Shown: one piece after another, positions 12,045-26,200 of the stretch
Layout: each line of letters opens with the position of its first letter
How positions within the stretch are numbered: the first letter of the stretch is position 1
Assembly: GCF_040712315.1 (NCBI RefSeq)
Contig: NC_134015.1
Location: 21,205,614-21,269,613, forward strand
Reading direction: 5' to 3'
Source: Castanea sativa
Lineage: Eukaryota; Streptophyta; Magnoliopsida; Fagales; Fagaceae
DNA: 64,000 nucleotides
Translations under genes and position numbers: made by a program
Notes under the pieces: model-generated
The model's database searches: none
What the model saw: only the letters and a program-made list of their open reading frames with translations
Told to the model about the DNA's origin: nothing

Positions 12045-15000
12045 GTGTGTGCGGCTTAACCTGAAAGAACCTTCCTGTCTGTTTGAACTTGACGTTCTTT
12101 TACATTTTCACAAAAATCTGGTATTTCAAAATGAATGAAGTTCCTAGTTTGTATATTTTCAGTCACTTATATACTTTATCATGGCCCGAGGACTGCTGTA
12201 TGGTTGGAATATGCATTGAATGATAACTATCAGCTTAGGCTTTTAGGATTGTTAGTAATTTATCATATTTGCATTGCGGGTGGTATTGATTTTGTATCTG
12301 TCTTTACTCTATACTTTCTATTTAAGTTAATAAATCTGTGTGTTGGATCCCACTCATTAATATAGAATAAAAATTAAATTTATCCTCTTCCATCAGCATT
12401 GGCTTGTGGGATTATGATAATTTATAAATAAAAATCTATATTGGCAGCTTCCTGATTCTATGAAGCAAAGTCAAGCTGACTTGTATCTGGAAACGTATCA
12501 AGTTTTGGACTTGGAGATGAGTCGTTTGCGTGAAATTCAACGATGGCAAGCATCGGCTGCATCAAAAGTATGAGCTATTTGTTTACTCTTTTGTTTTCTG
12601 TTTTTAAGCTTGATTCAAACTTCCAGTTCTGATTATAGGTGTTTTGTGATGCAGTTAGCTGCTGATATGCAACGCTTTTCTAGGCCTGAGCGCCGCATAA
12701 ATGGCCCGACAATCACTCATCTCTGGTCTGTTTTATTTATTTATATATTTATTTTTGGTTTGGAACTGATTCCTCGTTTTTCTGTTTTTGATACTACCTC
12801 ATTTCAAGTGATGATGGCTAGTAGCTATTCCCTTAAGACATCTTTCTCTATTTTAGGTCCATGTTGAAGTTACTTGATGTCTTGGTGCAACTTGATCATC
12901 TCAAAAACGCCAAAGCAAGCATACCTAATGATTTCTCTTGGTATAAGAGGTATGGAAATCATCTTTGGTCTATATTATTTTGCCATATCTTGGTTATATC
13001 TCCTAGGCTCCTTGAAATGGGTTTACATACTATTTCTTCTGTTTGTTCTTTTGATCATTAATGACCTATTTTTTCTACATTTTTTTATTGGTAGGATTAA
13101 TTTTATTATAGAAAGATTACTTCATGTACAAATGACACAAAGAAGCCTAAAGAATTAGAAGCAGCAAAAAAATTGTGTGCAAAATAGCAGTGACTATATA
13201 AACAATGAAATTGAATTACTATTCGTTAAATCTTAAGTGCGAGAACACTCATATACGGAACTGGTGAAGGTTGCTAATAACTGAGACCTTGTAATTTCTT
13301 CATCTTCGGAAGTGCCTCGATTGTGTTCCCTTCATATAGTCCACATCAAACATAAAGGAACAATGTTCCAGATATCTGATGAATGCTTATCGACCCGAAT
13401 TCTCCATCCAAACAAATGATTGATGATTTTTTTTGGTCAAACCCGCAGAATCTCAAAGGATCTACAAACAAAGCTCCACAAATTGAATGTAGCAGTGCAA
13501 TGTATCTGGAGATGATCTACCTATCTCCCCACACTACTCTGACACATGCAACACCAACCCACAATCATATATTTCCTATTGAGGAGGTTCTCACAAGCCA
13601 GTATCTTTTCCCATGCCATTGTGCAAAAAAGAATGAGACCCTTTGTGGGGCCTTAACCTGCCAAATGTCTTTCTGGGGGAGGATTACATCATTTGAACCT
13701 GAACCCCTTAGAGTAGCATAGAAAGAATGAACACTGAATTCGCCACTCCTTTTCAGCCTCCACTGTATTTGCTCACCACCCTCTCTTATGGGGTTCATGA
13801 GAATCTAGAAGAAGGAGAAACGAAGCCATCAAATCTAACTCCTAATCATTAGAGGTCTGAAAGAATCTTACATTCCAACTCCTCTTCTTTTCATTCCATC
13901 TCACAACAAAGAGCTTCCACTGAAGCATGTCTAACTATGGAACTATCATACAAGGTAAGAAAAGCTACCCTCAAAGGTTGATCTCCATACCAATAGTCCT
14001 GCCAAAACCGGAGCTGACTGCCAGAGCCAACATCAAATTGAATGTACTGTAAAAATCTATCCCATCCCATCCTAATGCTAGTCCACAAACCACATCCATG
14101 TGTGTCTCAAATGGGTCTTGTACACCAACCACCCCACTTCTTTCCAAACTTCACAGCTGCTACACGCCTCCATAATCTTGTATCCTCCGCCCCAAATCGC
14201 TGCAGACACTTCCCCAACAGAGCTTGATTGAAGGTAGTAAGCTCCCTTATCTAATCCTGCATTAGCTATAGGAGTACACACCTTATCCCATTCTACCAAA
14301 TGATGTTTGAAATCATCTCCCCAACCACCCCACAAGAGGTTCCTTTACAATCTCTTGATCCTATTGGCCACACTGGTGGGGATAGTGAACAAGGATAAAT
14401 ATGTATAAAATCTATCTTGATTGTTTCTACATTGTTATAGCAAATCTGTCTTGTTGCACAGATTATTCATCAATTTTGTACTAAAATTATAAAATCTTTT
14501 AGCCACCATATAATCAGGATCTAAGCTGATTTAATCTGCAATCTTTCAAATTTAGCATTTTAAGGATTTAGGCTTAGGGTTTGATTTGGATAGTATTAGA
14601 GGTATGACTGTTGTTATGGTAATGCCCAATAAAAGAAAAAGGAAGAATAGAGTAGTATCTGGCGGGAACGGAATTCTAGAAGTTTTGAGGGTCGCGATCG
14701 GTCCATTCTTGAGATTAAGTCTTTTCTTTTTTACTCTTTTGGAATGGTGTTTAGTTTTACCATCTTTTTCTTGTCTTCCCCTTCCTGTTTTGCTTGATCA
14801 TTGTAATTTGGTTTCTTGATGTTTTTGCCTCTTTAGTACATTTCCTATGTACGGGGCTAAGTTCTTCTCTAATATATTTTTATCGTTACTTATCAAAAAA
14901 AAAAAAAAAGAGTAGTAGTTGACAGATTTTATAGGTCCTGCAGTGGATTTAAATCTGATTCTTAAGAGCGCAAGTCATATCTTTTAAAAGATTCTAAATG

Positions 15001-15872
15001 AAGAGACCAAGGATGGCCTATGGTGCATGTCATCTGAAGGGAAAACACTTTTTCAACTGTGGTGCTAAGATTGCCGGGCCCTCTTGTTCCTCCCGCTGGC
15101 CTATTGGGATAGCATGAGGGTGTTGGGAGCACCTCATCTCGTCATATGATCATTGCTCATTCTTTGTTGGGCCAAAGTGTTTGGCCTTCTCGAGGCCCAT
15201 TCATGCCTTGTTGACCTATCACATGGTAAAGAGAAGAGAGTACAAAAGAATAATAAACTGATCATAGTGAAGAAAGATTCTGAATATGACTTTGGAGAGA
15301 AAAGAAGGAAATGAAAAATGTGCAGAAAAACTTTCTTCCACGGTGGAAATGGCAAGTCTCAGACAGGCTCATATTAATTGGGAATGCTCTTTTCATAGGG
15401 TCAGAAGATGTTCAAAGCAGAAATCTTAGGCAGGATAGACAATGAGAAAATGCACTGGAATTTTCATTCACAGATACAAGGAAGTAGGTTTCTATTTAGT
15501 AAAACAACAGTGCTGAAGAAATGATGGGATTTCTTTCTTCCTGGATTGGGGATGCATGCTGGTTGACGGGTGCTGAAACTCCCTTTCCTTTCATGGTCTG
15601 GGTGTGCTTTTGTATTTAAAAAATAAAAAATGAATAAGGATAGCAAGAGAAAGTCTATCCTGGTTTCAAGACTCATTGGGCGTCTGTGCATGTGATGTAC
15701 CAATCAAAAGAAAAGAAAGAAAAGAAGAACAAGAGGAAACCTAAGTAGTCACACCTAGAGTTTCCTTAGCATAAAACTAAAGAAAGATTCCACCCTCTGG
15801 CTAGCACTTCATAGTTGACTTTGCTGGTTGAAAGTTGTGGACTCCCAGTAATATAGGATTAGGAATGCCAAG

Positions 15873-15915
<43 letters not shown>

Positions 15916-16093
15916 TAGAAAAGCCAACAGGATCTTGCAATTGTACTTTAAAGAATGAAACTGAACTTAAAGCTATTAAAGACCAACTGTAGACATTATT
16001 CTCATTCTTGTTCCTTTTAGCATTTTTGCATAGACATTCTGTTAACCTCCAGCTGAATTTTTAGAACATATTTGGAACACCTAACGTATTCCT

Positions 16094-16177
<84 letters not shown>

Positions 16178-19100
16178 TATTTATTTATTTTAATAAATTT
16201 ATGCTTAGGATAATACTGAATTTGAATTTTTTTGTGCTTAGGAATACAAGATATAGCTTAAGTAAGATCGGCCTTAGTGTCAATGAAACATTATTGTAGT
16301 CCAGGCTTAGTCCTTGTAATAGAATTTGATGCCCCAATTATTCAGTTCAAAATTTCTAAATATACTTACAAGAAATTCTCCCCAAATTTCAAAGTTTGGA
16401 TTTTTGGCAAGCACTCAAAAAGGCCATTATACTACTTCTTTACAAGCCTGTGGGGTTAACAAGAAAATAAAACAAAACTGAAAAATAAATATTCATAAAA
16501 TGACAAGATTGAGTCAATGAAACACCTTTTACTTCACTGTTAAGTGGCCGAATATTTGGTTAGTTGTGTTTGCTTCATTCTAGGTAGCTTTGTTTATGCC
16601 AAAGACTACAATGGTTGCTGGAACACAAGAGTTCCAAGATATGGAAAGTGCTACCATTATGTGTATTATGGAGAATGAGAGGAGGAATCGAACTTTTGAT
16701 GGGGTTGGACCCCCAAATCACGTTCTAAAGTAATTTAGTTGAAGGAAGGTATGACTGAGTGACTACTTTGTGTAGTATCCTTGCATCCTCCTTTCTAGAA
16801 TTTTTAGATCTTTAGAATCTTAGATTGTAATCACTTAGGGCACATTTGTGTATTTGAAGTAGTTCATCTTTTGAATAAAATTATGTTACTTATCAGAAAG
16901 AAAACAAGATTTGCTATTAATTTATTAACCCTTTTGATAAAATTTCTCCACAATTATTAGCAGTTTATTTCTTAAATTTTTTTAATTGAATATTCACACA
17001 AGTCAGCATTCAATTTATCTCTGAATATTCAGGACATTCACACAAGTCAGCATTCAGTGGCAAGACACTGATATAATGAGGGAGGAGTTAGATGATTTAC
17101 AGGTGTGTGAGTGTGGTTCCCTTTGTTTCTTTACATGTAGATACAAGATGAATTTAATGTATGGCTGTTTTTGTTTGGGAACTTTTTTTTTTTTTTTTTT
17201 TTAACCCGGGGGGGGGGGGGGGGGGGTGGTTTTACATTCACAATTGATATTGTGCCATTCTGCTAGTGGATTGATTGCAATTATCTTCTCACCATTTGTG
17301 CAGATTTTCTTAAGCACAAGGTGGGCTATCTTATTGAATTTGCATGTTGAGATGTTCCGTGTGAACAAGTATCCTGTCTATGTAACTATTATTTTTGATA
17401 TATTGACTACTGTGGAAAAATCTATATGATACCTGGAGTGATTACATTTTCCTTGTTTGATAGTTAAATTGATACATGTTTTACATGTGCTGGTAAACAT
17501 TTTAGAACTTTGAATGTAAACTGCCTTATATTGTCCATAACACACATAAATGATGATGCCAGTGAGTTCAAGACGTATTTTCGATAACACATTTTCCTTC
17601 CAGTCCCTTCTAAGGGCAAGGTGGGAGGTGAGGTTTTGGGTTCAAGACACACTGGATGCAAGTGTAACTAACAGCCTTTTTTATTTGTGTGTGTGTAAAT
17701 GATGATAATTCATTTTATTACCTATAAAGTTCCTTAACCTGAGATAGCGTGGAAGACATTCTTCAAGTTCTCATAGTCTTTGCGGTTGAGTCATTGGAGT
17801 TGGATTTTGCACTTCTGTTTCCAGAGCGGCACATTCTTCTACGTGTTTTGCCTGTTCTTGTTGTTTTAGCAACATCGTCAGAGAAAGACAGTGAGTCTTT
17901 GTACAAGAGGGTGAAAATCAACAGACTGATCAATATATTTAAGGTATTGCTGTTATGTAAAATGATTTAAATGTCAATGGATGAAGAAGCAACAAGAAGC
18001 ATATATCTCTTTCTTTACTTGGTAGAATTGAACAAGAAGCTTGCATTAATTTGTCTGTTTTCTTGGCAGAATGATCCAGTAATTCCTGCATTTCCAGATC
18101 TTCATCTTTCTCCTGCTGCAATCTTGAAAGAATTATCAATGTACTTTCAAAAGTTTTCTTCCCAAGCACGTCTTCTCACTCTTCCAGCACCCCATGAGCT
18201 TCCACCCCGTGAGGCACAAGAATATCCTTTTTTTCTTTTGTCATATATATGCATGTATGTGTGTGTGTGTGGTTAAATTCACCAATGGATGCTTATCTAC
18301 TGCTTTTCTAATGAACATTTTGCTGCAACTTCTTATATGTAAGAAACAATGTTGGTTCCTGTTGGTATTTTTTTTCTCCTCCTACCCCCTCTTGTTAGTA
18401 CTATTAATGCAAACATATGAAGCTGGAGTCCCAGTCTAGCCAGCTTGAAAAAATATTTTAGTTGCAGCCCCCTTTCTTTCAACTTATAAGAAAATACAAT
18501 GGGATTATGAACAGAATAATGACCAACAAAATAAACAACATTGAGGACTGTTCCTTGCCTTTGTGGTGCTTTGGCAAGCTTGCTTATGTGTACAACTACA
18601 GGTCTCAGATTTTGCGGTGTGATAATTTTGTTTGCATCACTTAAGGTCTATTTGGATATCGCTTATTTTGCTGAAATTGAAAACTTATTGTTGAAAGTAC
18701 TGTAGATAAAAGTAAAACTTAGTTGAAATAGTATATTGGAGCTCATGAATAGTACCAAAAAGTGCAGTAGGGCTTATGAATAGTAGCAAAAATAAGCTGA
18801 ATAGTGAAATAATTTTTATTTTTCATTAGTATCCAAACGGAGGCTTATTAAAAAAAAAATGTTTGCATTTGCTACTTCCTTAATTGTTGATGGAAAAGTA
18901 GGAATTATGGAACAAATATGTACCTTCTGGCCTATTTGAGAGTAAATAGTTTGTGGTGGGGATTTATATACCTATAGTTTTGTCTAACTCCTTACCTCCC
19001 TGACTATTAATATGTGGGGTTTAGATTAGTTGCCTCCTCATCAATCTTAATTCATTGTTTTGAAACTAATCTACTCATAACTTTGTTTAAATATTGTCCA

Positions 19101-20253
19101 TGTGGCTTATTTATATGCTTTATTTATTTTTCTTTTCCTTGGGCATCATTTTTCAATTTTTAAATCATGTATGTACTTTATTGTGAAATTTCATTTAATT
19201 ACTTACTGCTTAGGCTTTTGTGAAAATTAATAATTTATTATGGTATTAGGATAGAAGGTCATTAGTTTGAACCTTAACTCCATTTAAAAATGTTCAAAAT
19301 CCCACTTGTTGGGCCCTATTTATTAAGAGGAGTCTGGACCCATACATGAGGGGGAGTGTTAGAATTATGTTTAGGATGGCACAAGGAAATATATTATGGT
19401 ACTTTACCATTTGCTTCTAAAACATATACAAACTTATGTACAAAATTCCATAAAATGGAACTTCGTCCTCCCAGAAGAGTGATTGGTGGGTGAGGTCATG
19501 AGTTAAAAACCGACTAGGCGCATGTATAACTTAACAATAAAGAAAAATATGAACTTCTGCACAATGCTTGTACTTCCATTGTATTGTTAGTGAAACCTTG
19601 ACATAATTTACTTATCAGAGACATTATTTGATCATCAATCACATTGGAGCAATCCGTGCTGAACATGATGATTTCACAATTCGTTTTGCTTCATCAATGA
19701 ATCAGGTGCTGACCCCTCCAAAGGAAATTCTTTACTTACAGATTTGTTATATGTGTTATTTTTCTGTCCCAGCTGTATTTGTCTTTAAATTTCATAGCTT
19801 TTCTTCTTTATTTTTGTTTGTACAGCTATTGTTGTTAAAGTCAACCGACAGTGCTGATATTGAGTGGAGCAAAGAAGTCAAGGGAAGCATGTATGATGTA
19901 ATTGTTGAAGGTTTTCAACTTTTAAGCAGATGGACTGCACGCATTTGGGAACAATGTGCATGGAAATTTTCTCGTCCATGCAAGGATCCAGTTCCTTTAG
20001 AATCACATGAGACTTCGGCAGCATTTTCTGACTATGAAAAGGTATAATGTCTTTTATGTTTTTTCCCTCTATTTTTCTGGTTGATCTGTAACAGAAATTT
20101 CTTTCGGCTTTACACAATTTTTTTCTGATCCTCAGCCTCACTAAAGTAACAAATCAGTATCCTAGCACAGATGGTTAAAATTTTGTCTATCATTTCATTT
20201 TTGAATCGTTAGCTATTGCTTTCTTCTTATTTTCGTTTGAGGCTTCCTTGGTT

Positions 20254-20288
<35 letters not shown>

Positions 20289-23200
20289 CCGGTTTATTGT
20301 GTAAAGGGTTGTCACCATTATTCTTACTCTTAGAATGGATATCATGCTGTATATAGGCCCTGCACATTGTGACCAAGACTTGTAGTTAAGCTGTGTTAAA
20401 TTACCAATTGTTCCAAAAGCTTAAGTTGTTAAGAAATTGTGAATTTAATTACTTAACCATAATTCTAACACTCCCCCTCACTATTGGGCCTAAACTTTCC
20501 CTTAGTAAGTGGGGGCCCAGCAAGTGGAAATTTAATATTTTAAATGGGAGGTAGAGTAAAGTCAGGGATTGAACTCAGGATCTCTTGCTCTGATTACCAA
20601 TTGTCCCAAAAGCTTAAGCTGTTAAGAAATGGTGAATTTAATCACTTAATCATAATTCTAACAAGCTCTGTGGCTGAACTTTTTATATTTGCTTGAGTGC
20701 TTAGTCAATTTTTATCACACCCAAGGAAACATTTTTACTCGCTGGGAAGCTGTATTGCTGTTTCTTTTTCCTCCTCTCATAGCCTTCTAATTGTTACTTC
20801 AATTGAGATATCAATCTTATTATATTCCTTTTTTCTAATAAAGTTTCCTTGTTCCAAAAAACAAAATAAAATAAAAGGTATCAATGTTATTAGAATCAAT
20901 GCAAGGTTGGGAGCTGGAGTCTCTATTTTCTTTTCTTGATATTCTCTACTCCACCAAAGTTGGGAGGGTACAGGAAAAATTGTGTTGAAATCCTTTGAAA
21001 GACGACTATTCAATGTTTAAACTTTTTGCAAAGTTTAAACTCTAATGGATGCCCTTCTTTCCTTTGGAAGAGCATGTGGAAGGTCACAGTTCCAACAAGA
21101 GTGGGTTCTGCAATATGGACAATGACTAATTGTGGACAATTTGAGGAAGTGTCATATAATCTTTGGCATTGGTTTATGTGGGGGAAGTTCCCAACAATCC
21201 TTGGGTTTGTTGGGCCTAACTCCCCAACTAATTTGTACGTTTTCTTGGGTATAGCCCACAATGGGAAATCTGAAAGCAGATTGGCATATGGTTGGTGGCT
21301 TTTGGTAGCGATATAACGTTTGCTTGCTTGAAATGTATATATCCGAGGAGGGTAGCTCACAGCCAAGAAGCCCCCTTTGATGACATAGCCTGATCACCCT
21401 CCCCAAATACTAAGTTCTACTCTCTCCCTTTTCTCTTGTGTCTCTCCCCAGAATTTTTGTTCCCCTCCTCCATTTCTTTCCTTTGCCCTTCCTTTTGCAC
21501 TCTTGCATTAGTGGGGCTCTCATGATGACAAAATCTTTGGCATGTATGTCGGTCCCCCCACTTATAGTATTTGGGTGGTTTCCTAAGTCTAAGTTACTGT
21601 TCCTACATGTCTAATCATGCATCAGTGATAGGGCCCACAGCCACGCCCTTGAAATGACTTTCTTGTAACTTGCGATATATGCCGGATCTTGTGTTCGGCT
21701 GGTGGATTCCCCCAAGGCACTACTTTCCATCCTCGGCAGCAAGAGGCATTTGCCTAGCCCTGGCCGATCAAGCCTGGGCTGATCTTAAATCTAGATATGC
21801 CCAGCTTGGGCTTGGAATGGGCCGACTCTCCTGCCCACCTACCGTTTATTCGTAAAAATGAGGTGAAACTACTAATCTAATTTTAACCCCAAGCAAAATA
21901 CTCAGTTGATCAGTTTACATGGTATTAGATCGTTATGTGTACTGTAAACCTGCTGATGCTGATAGTCAACCATTGCTGACAACTGATATGCCACCCTCAC
22001 CCACTGTTGACCCTACTTCATCATAGTTACCACAAACAATCTCGACACTACCTCCATCATGACCATTGTCAGATCGTGATATCATCATGCTTGATTATTG
22101 TTGCTGTAACTTCAGCCTTCAACTAGGCTCTTGAATACGATATTTTTTGTTCCTCTACATCAATTTATTTGTTTCTCTTGGACTGTGGTTGGTTAGAACG
22201 ACATTGTTTCAAGACTGTGTTTATTGTCATCCCAATTTTACTTCTTTGCCAGAAAGATTCTGTAGTGACCCGGTACTGGTCTGCCACTGCAAAGGTTATA
22301 GTTACTATGGATTAGTTAAGACTCATGGTCACCAAGGACCCAGAATTCCTACCTTTGATATTGTGTGTGTGTATGTTGATTTTGGCTTGTATAATAAAAC
22401 TTGGTATGATGATGTTTAATTAGCTAGTGTCATTTTACTTGGGTCCCCTGAATTAATGAATTGGCTGCTGGGATTTTGGGTTTTTATTTGTTAATAAGTT
22501 ATTCTTGTAGTTTGGAGTTTTTAGTTATCAGTTGGTATGGAATCAAAGAAAGAATTGGATTCAAGTATACTTTTCACTCCTGAATTGTTTATAATGACCT
22601 CAATTAATTCAGGTGAAAACAATTATGCTCTATGGTCAAAGGAAGTGGAAGTGTTTTTCTGGGCAAGAAAGATCTTCAATACTTTTTGTCAGATCCTCCT
22701 AGTTATACCAATCCTAAATATGCTGATTGGAGAGTAAAGGGTGCTCAATTTCGTTGCTTTCTGTGATATTGTATGGAACCTCGAATCAGTAGTACTCTAG
22801 TTTTTCTAGATACTGCTAAACTCATGTTGGAACAAATATGAGAGCTATTCTCTGGTGTGAGCAATCTTTGTTGGATTTATCTACTTCACCAAAATTATTT
22901 CTCCATTTAGTTGACTGATAAACACTGGAAGACTATTATGCTTAGTTCAAAAATATCTGTGAGGAGCTTAGTATCTATCAGCCCATCTGTACAGATATTA
23001 TTGCAATGCAACAATGATGAAAGTTTATGCATGTTGCCGGGTTCATATCTGGCCTTCCTCCATCATTGATGTTAAGTCTCAAATCTTGGATAGAAAGGAG
23101 CTTCTTCTTTGAGTCAGGTTTTTAACTGTGTTTCCTGTTGTCTGAATCTAGCACGAATTTTCTCCTCATTTTTCTGATTGATCTGCTTTTCTTACTTCCA

Positions 23201-26200
23201 CTGGAGGCTGAGGTAATAGAGGCTGTGGAGGTCATGGTAATAGAGGATGTAGGGGTGTTGATCAAACAGGAGGCCGAGGTAGATGCAGGGATCCCATGTA
23301 CATGATCTTTTTAGTTGAGTTGATTGATCTTTTTAGTTTAGATGATGGTTATTTATCTCTTGTATATTCCATGTGTACTATGCCCTTTTTGCACTTTTCC
23401 AATAAAAAATTAATTATTAAAAAATTGAGCACTATAGCGGTGGATTTTATACATGTTGTCTATATTAATATTATGTTTTGTATGATAGTGGCATTTTATT
23501 ACATTCCCTGTAGGTTGTACGTTATAATTATAGTGCAGAGGAAAGGAAAGCACTGGTTGAACTTGTTAGCTACATAAAGAGTGTAGGATCAATGATGCAG
23601 CGGTGCGACACTTTGGTAGCTGATGCATTATGGGAAACGATACATGCTGAGGTCCAAGATTTTGTCCAAAACACATTGGCAACTATGTTGAAGACTACCT
23701 TTCGAAAGAAGAAGGATCTTTCAAGGTGGGAATTTATTATTATTATTATTATTGTTGTTGTTGTTGTTGTTCCATTAAGAAGTTAAGTCTGTTAGCATCA
23801 TTATTGTTATGCAATTAAGATACAATAAATATTATCATATTTTTTTTGATAAGTAATGAAAATTATTATCATTATTAATATGTAGGGGATAATATTAGAT
23901 TACTTTTGGTCTGACTATATATATGATTTTGAGTTAACCATTGATAGCTCTAAAGATTTAAAAAAATATTATTAACACTCGCTACAATTCATATATATAT
24001 ATATATATTTTATAAAATGTTTCTAACATATAACTTAGTTTTGTAACTTATTTTCCAGGAATTTGACCTGTAAATGAAAAACTGATATTTGCCGTGGAAG
24101 TTGTCTGAAAACTTGATGAGCATGATGGTGGGATAGTTATGTTTGATTCCACATTTTGGCCTCCAAAAGTGACTTTTGGGTGGGGGCCTGCTAATTTGAA
24201 TGGAAAATGATTGTTTGGTTCCTAATACTGAACCCATATATTGCCTCCTGGGCATGATAAATTGCCTATCCTGTCAAGGGTGAAAAGCCCCTGATTACCT
24301 GGTAATCGGTTTTGGTTGATGGGTCAGTTGCTTGTAGGAGTCTAATTAACAGTGAAGATTGTTGTACCGTATGCTCTGCGATGTCAACTAATTTGAGTGA
24401 ATTTCTTCTACGCCATAAAATAAATAAGTAAAAACTGAACCCATATCTATGACAGAAAATCACATTTTGCAAAAGTTCCAATTGGCCTTTTTTTTTTCTT
24501 TCTTAAATTTCCTCTTGTCCTTAATTAAATTTTTGGATATGTTCCAACAAACGGACCCCCATTAAATTTGGTTTTTATGGGGTTGGCACTAACAACTTGT
24601 CATTGTGATTCAATACAACCTCATGCATCTTATCAAAAGGAGAAAAACAATGCTATCATCTAACAACTATGCATACAACACATACCAACATTCATGATAT
24701 TGTGATAGGCTTGTGGGAAAGGATGTAAAACAATCTGAAACTTTAGAATATCTAATCTAATGGAATCAGTTTAAACATGTTCAAGATCTGAAGTTAATTT
24801 TTGTGAACGCACAGATTAATCTTGAATACCAAACAACTGCATGTAGCACTAGCCAGCATATGCACTCACAATACCTGAAATTTAAGTGAATTGTTAATTC
24901 ATTTAATGGGTATCCAGTACCCAATGTGTATGTGGAGGTGTGTGACTGCACATGGACGTTGGATCTCCTTGCATAAACAAACACACAAAATTAAAATATT
25001 CATTGAAGTGATTAGCCAAACTAAAATTTTATCAATTTATGATGTTAGGATTAAAAGTATTAATAATTTTCAGCATGGTAAATAATTTGATTATTATGTT
25101 TGAACTGTTCTTTCATTGAAATCTTATCATGATTTTTCCCCAATTCTGTTCTTTATTCTTTTATTTATGTTGATATGAAGCTCTATGCTTGATTGAATTC
25201 AAAGTCTTGCTTGAGCCTTTGGTTATGATACCATTTGATTTAATTGACTCTTTTATCCATAATCTGATTAATCTATTCTTTGTGATGACATTGACATTAT
25301 TATTTTTAATTGGTAAGTAACGCTTGCACTCATTGTGTCTTGCACCCATGTCCTTACCTTCCATCTTATTATTATGGGAGAAGGAAGTGTCAGTTGAGCT
25401 ATAGCTCATTGACCTTTGTGATGACGTAGTTTGGAAAATGTATGTATGTAGCTAATTCTTGTCGAAACCTGCTGCCAGCTGCTTGAATAAAGTTTTCTGT
25501 CTAAACCTTGGTTATATGTTTCTTCTAATTGCTAACTCTCAGGATTCTATCCGATATGCGGACCCTTTCAGCTGACTGGATGGCAAATACTAGCAAGTCT
25601 GAACCTGAGTTACAATCTTTACAGCATGGGGGTGAAGAAAGCAAAGTGAACTTCTTTTATCCAAGGCCAGTTGCACCAACGGCAGCTCAGGTTTTCCTCA
25701 GTTTTTAAACTTCTTTCCTGCATGTGCTTCTAAGGCTGTGAACCATAAAATCTAGCACAACTTCATTCATATGCCATTTGAAAGGAAAAATGAGTAATTT
25801 TATTAAACAGAGAGGAGAATGAATAATACAATCCACAAGTTCATATGAATCAATAATAAGAACACTATAGGGGATGGGAGTTTGGGGGAAATGAACCTTG
25901 AGAGACAGGTAGTACAGCTTGTGTTGGCAAAGCTTTTTGAAGGTGTAATTGTATCTTTTATTTTTTTAGAGGCTGTAAAATTCTCTTGCTTTGATATTCT
26001 TTATCTCAAAACAGACAAAAAAGAAGTAAACAAAGTAATTGAAATTATCTTCCCTTCTTTAGTTCTATCAAAATCTTCAGATTTCACTGAACATTCTCAA
26101 CTTAAAATAACCGGGAAAAAAGAAGAGGAAAGACTGATAAATATATCTTGTTTGAGCAAATATTCTTGCTTGCTAATTCAACCTTTTCGCCCGCTCAACG

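Larger units (their letters stand above)
12950..17032. other. PIR intron 7 (4.1 kb)
   Basis: The intron carries a minus-strand LINE fragment (13540-14380), two plus-strand LINE 3' ends (to about 14908 and to about 16895), a CA microsatellite, a palindromic TAA/TTA tract, and a 21-bp copy of the start of exon 8 just before the acceptor. The segments at 14910-15870 and 16200-16560 hold nothing recognisable. Confidence 0.8.
18222..19611 (+). other. U12-type AT-AC intron (PIR intron 11)
   Basis: No GT donor is possible where protein homology demands the junction. The exon ends ...PPREAQ-GA and is followed by ATATCCTTTT, the canonical AT-AC U12 donor. The intron ends CCTTGACATAATTTAC, with a branch-site match CCTTGAC at 19596-19602 and branch A 10 nt before the final AC. 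Splicing restores ...[15 protein letters not shown]... in frame. The intron contains a MITE (18645-18844) and a SINE-like piece (about 19470-19548). Confidence 0.92.
20042..23513. other. PIR intron 13 (3.5 kb)
   Basis: It holds a long T run (about 20258-20288), a 70-bp direct repeat pair (20401-20470, 20594-20663), a LINE zf-RVT scrap (21040-21140), a GC-richer unassigned block (about 21420-21860) that could be LTR-derived, and a copia gag remnant (22537-23290). Confidence 0.75.

Noticed and set aside
18194..18276. continuation of PIR exon 11 through [16 protein letters not shown]
   Set aside because: This is read-through of the AT-AC intron; homology resumes at 19612.
21420..21860. GC-richer block in PIR intron 13 as an LTR or gene fragment
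   Set aside because: Composition differs from its surroundings, but no terminal repeats, TG...CA borders or protein match could be found.
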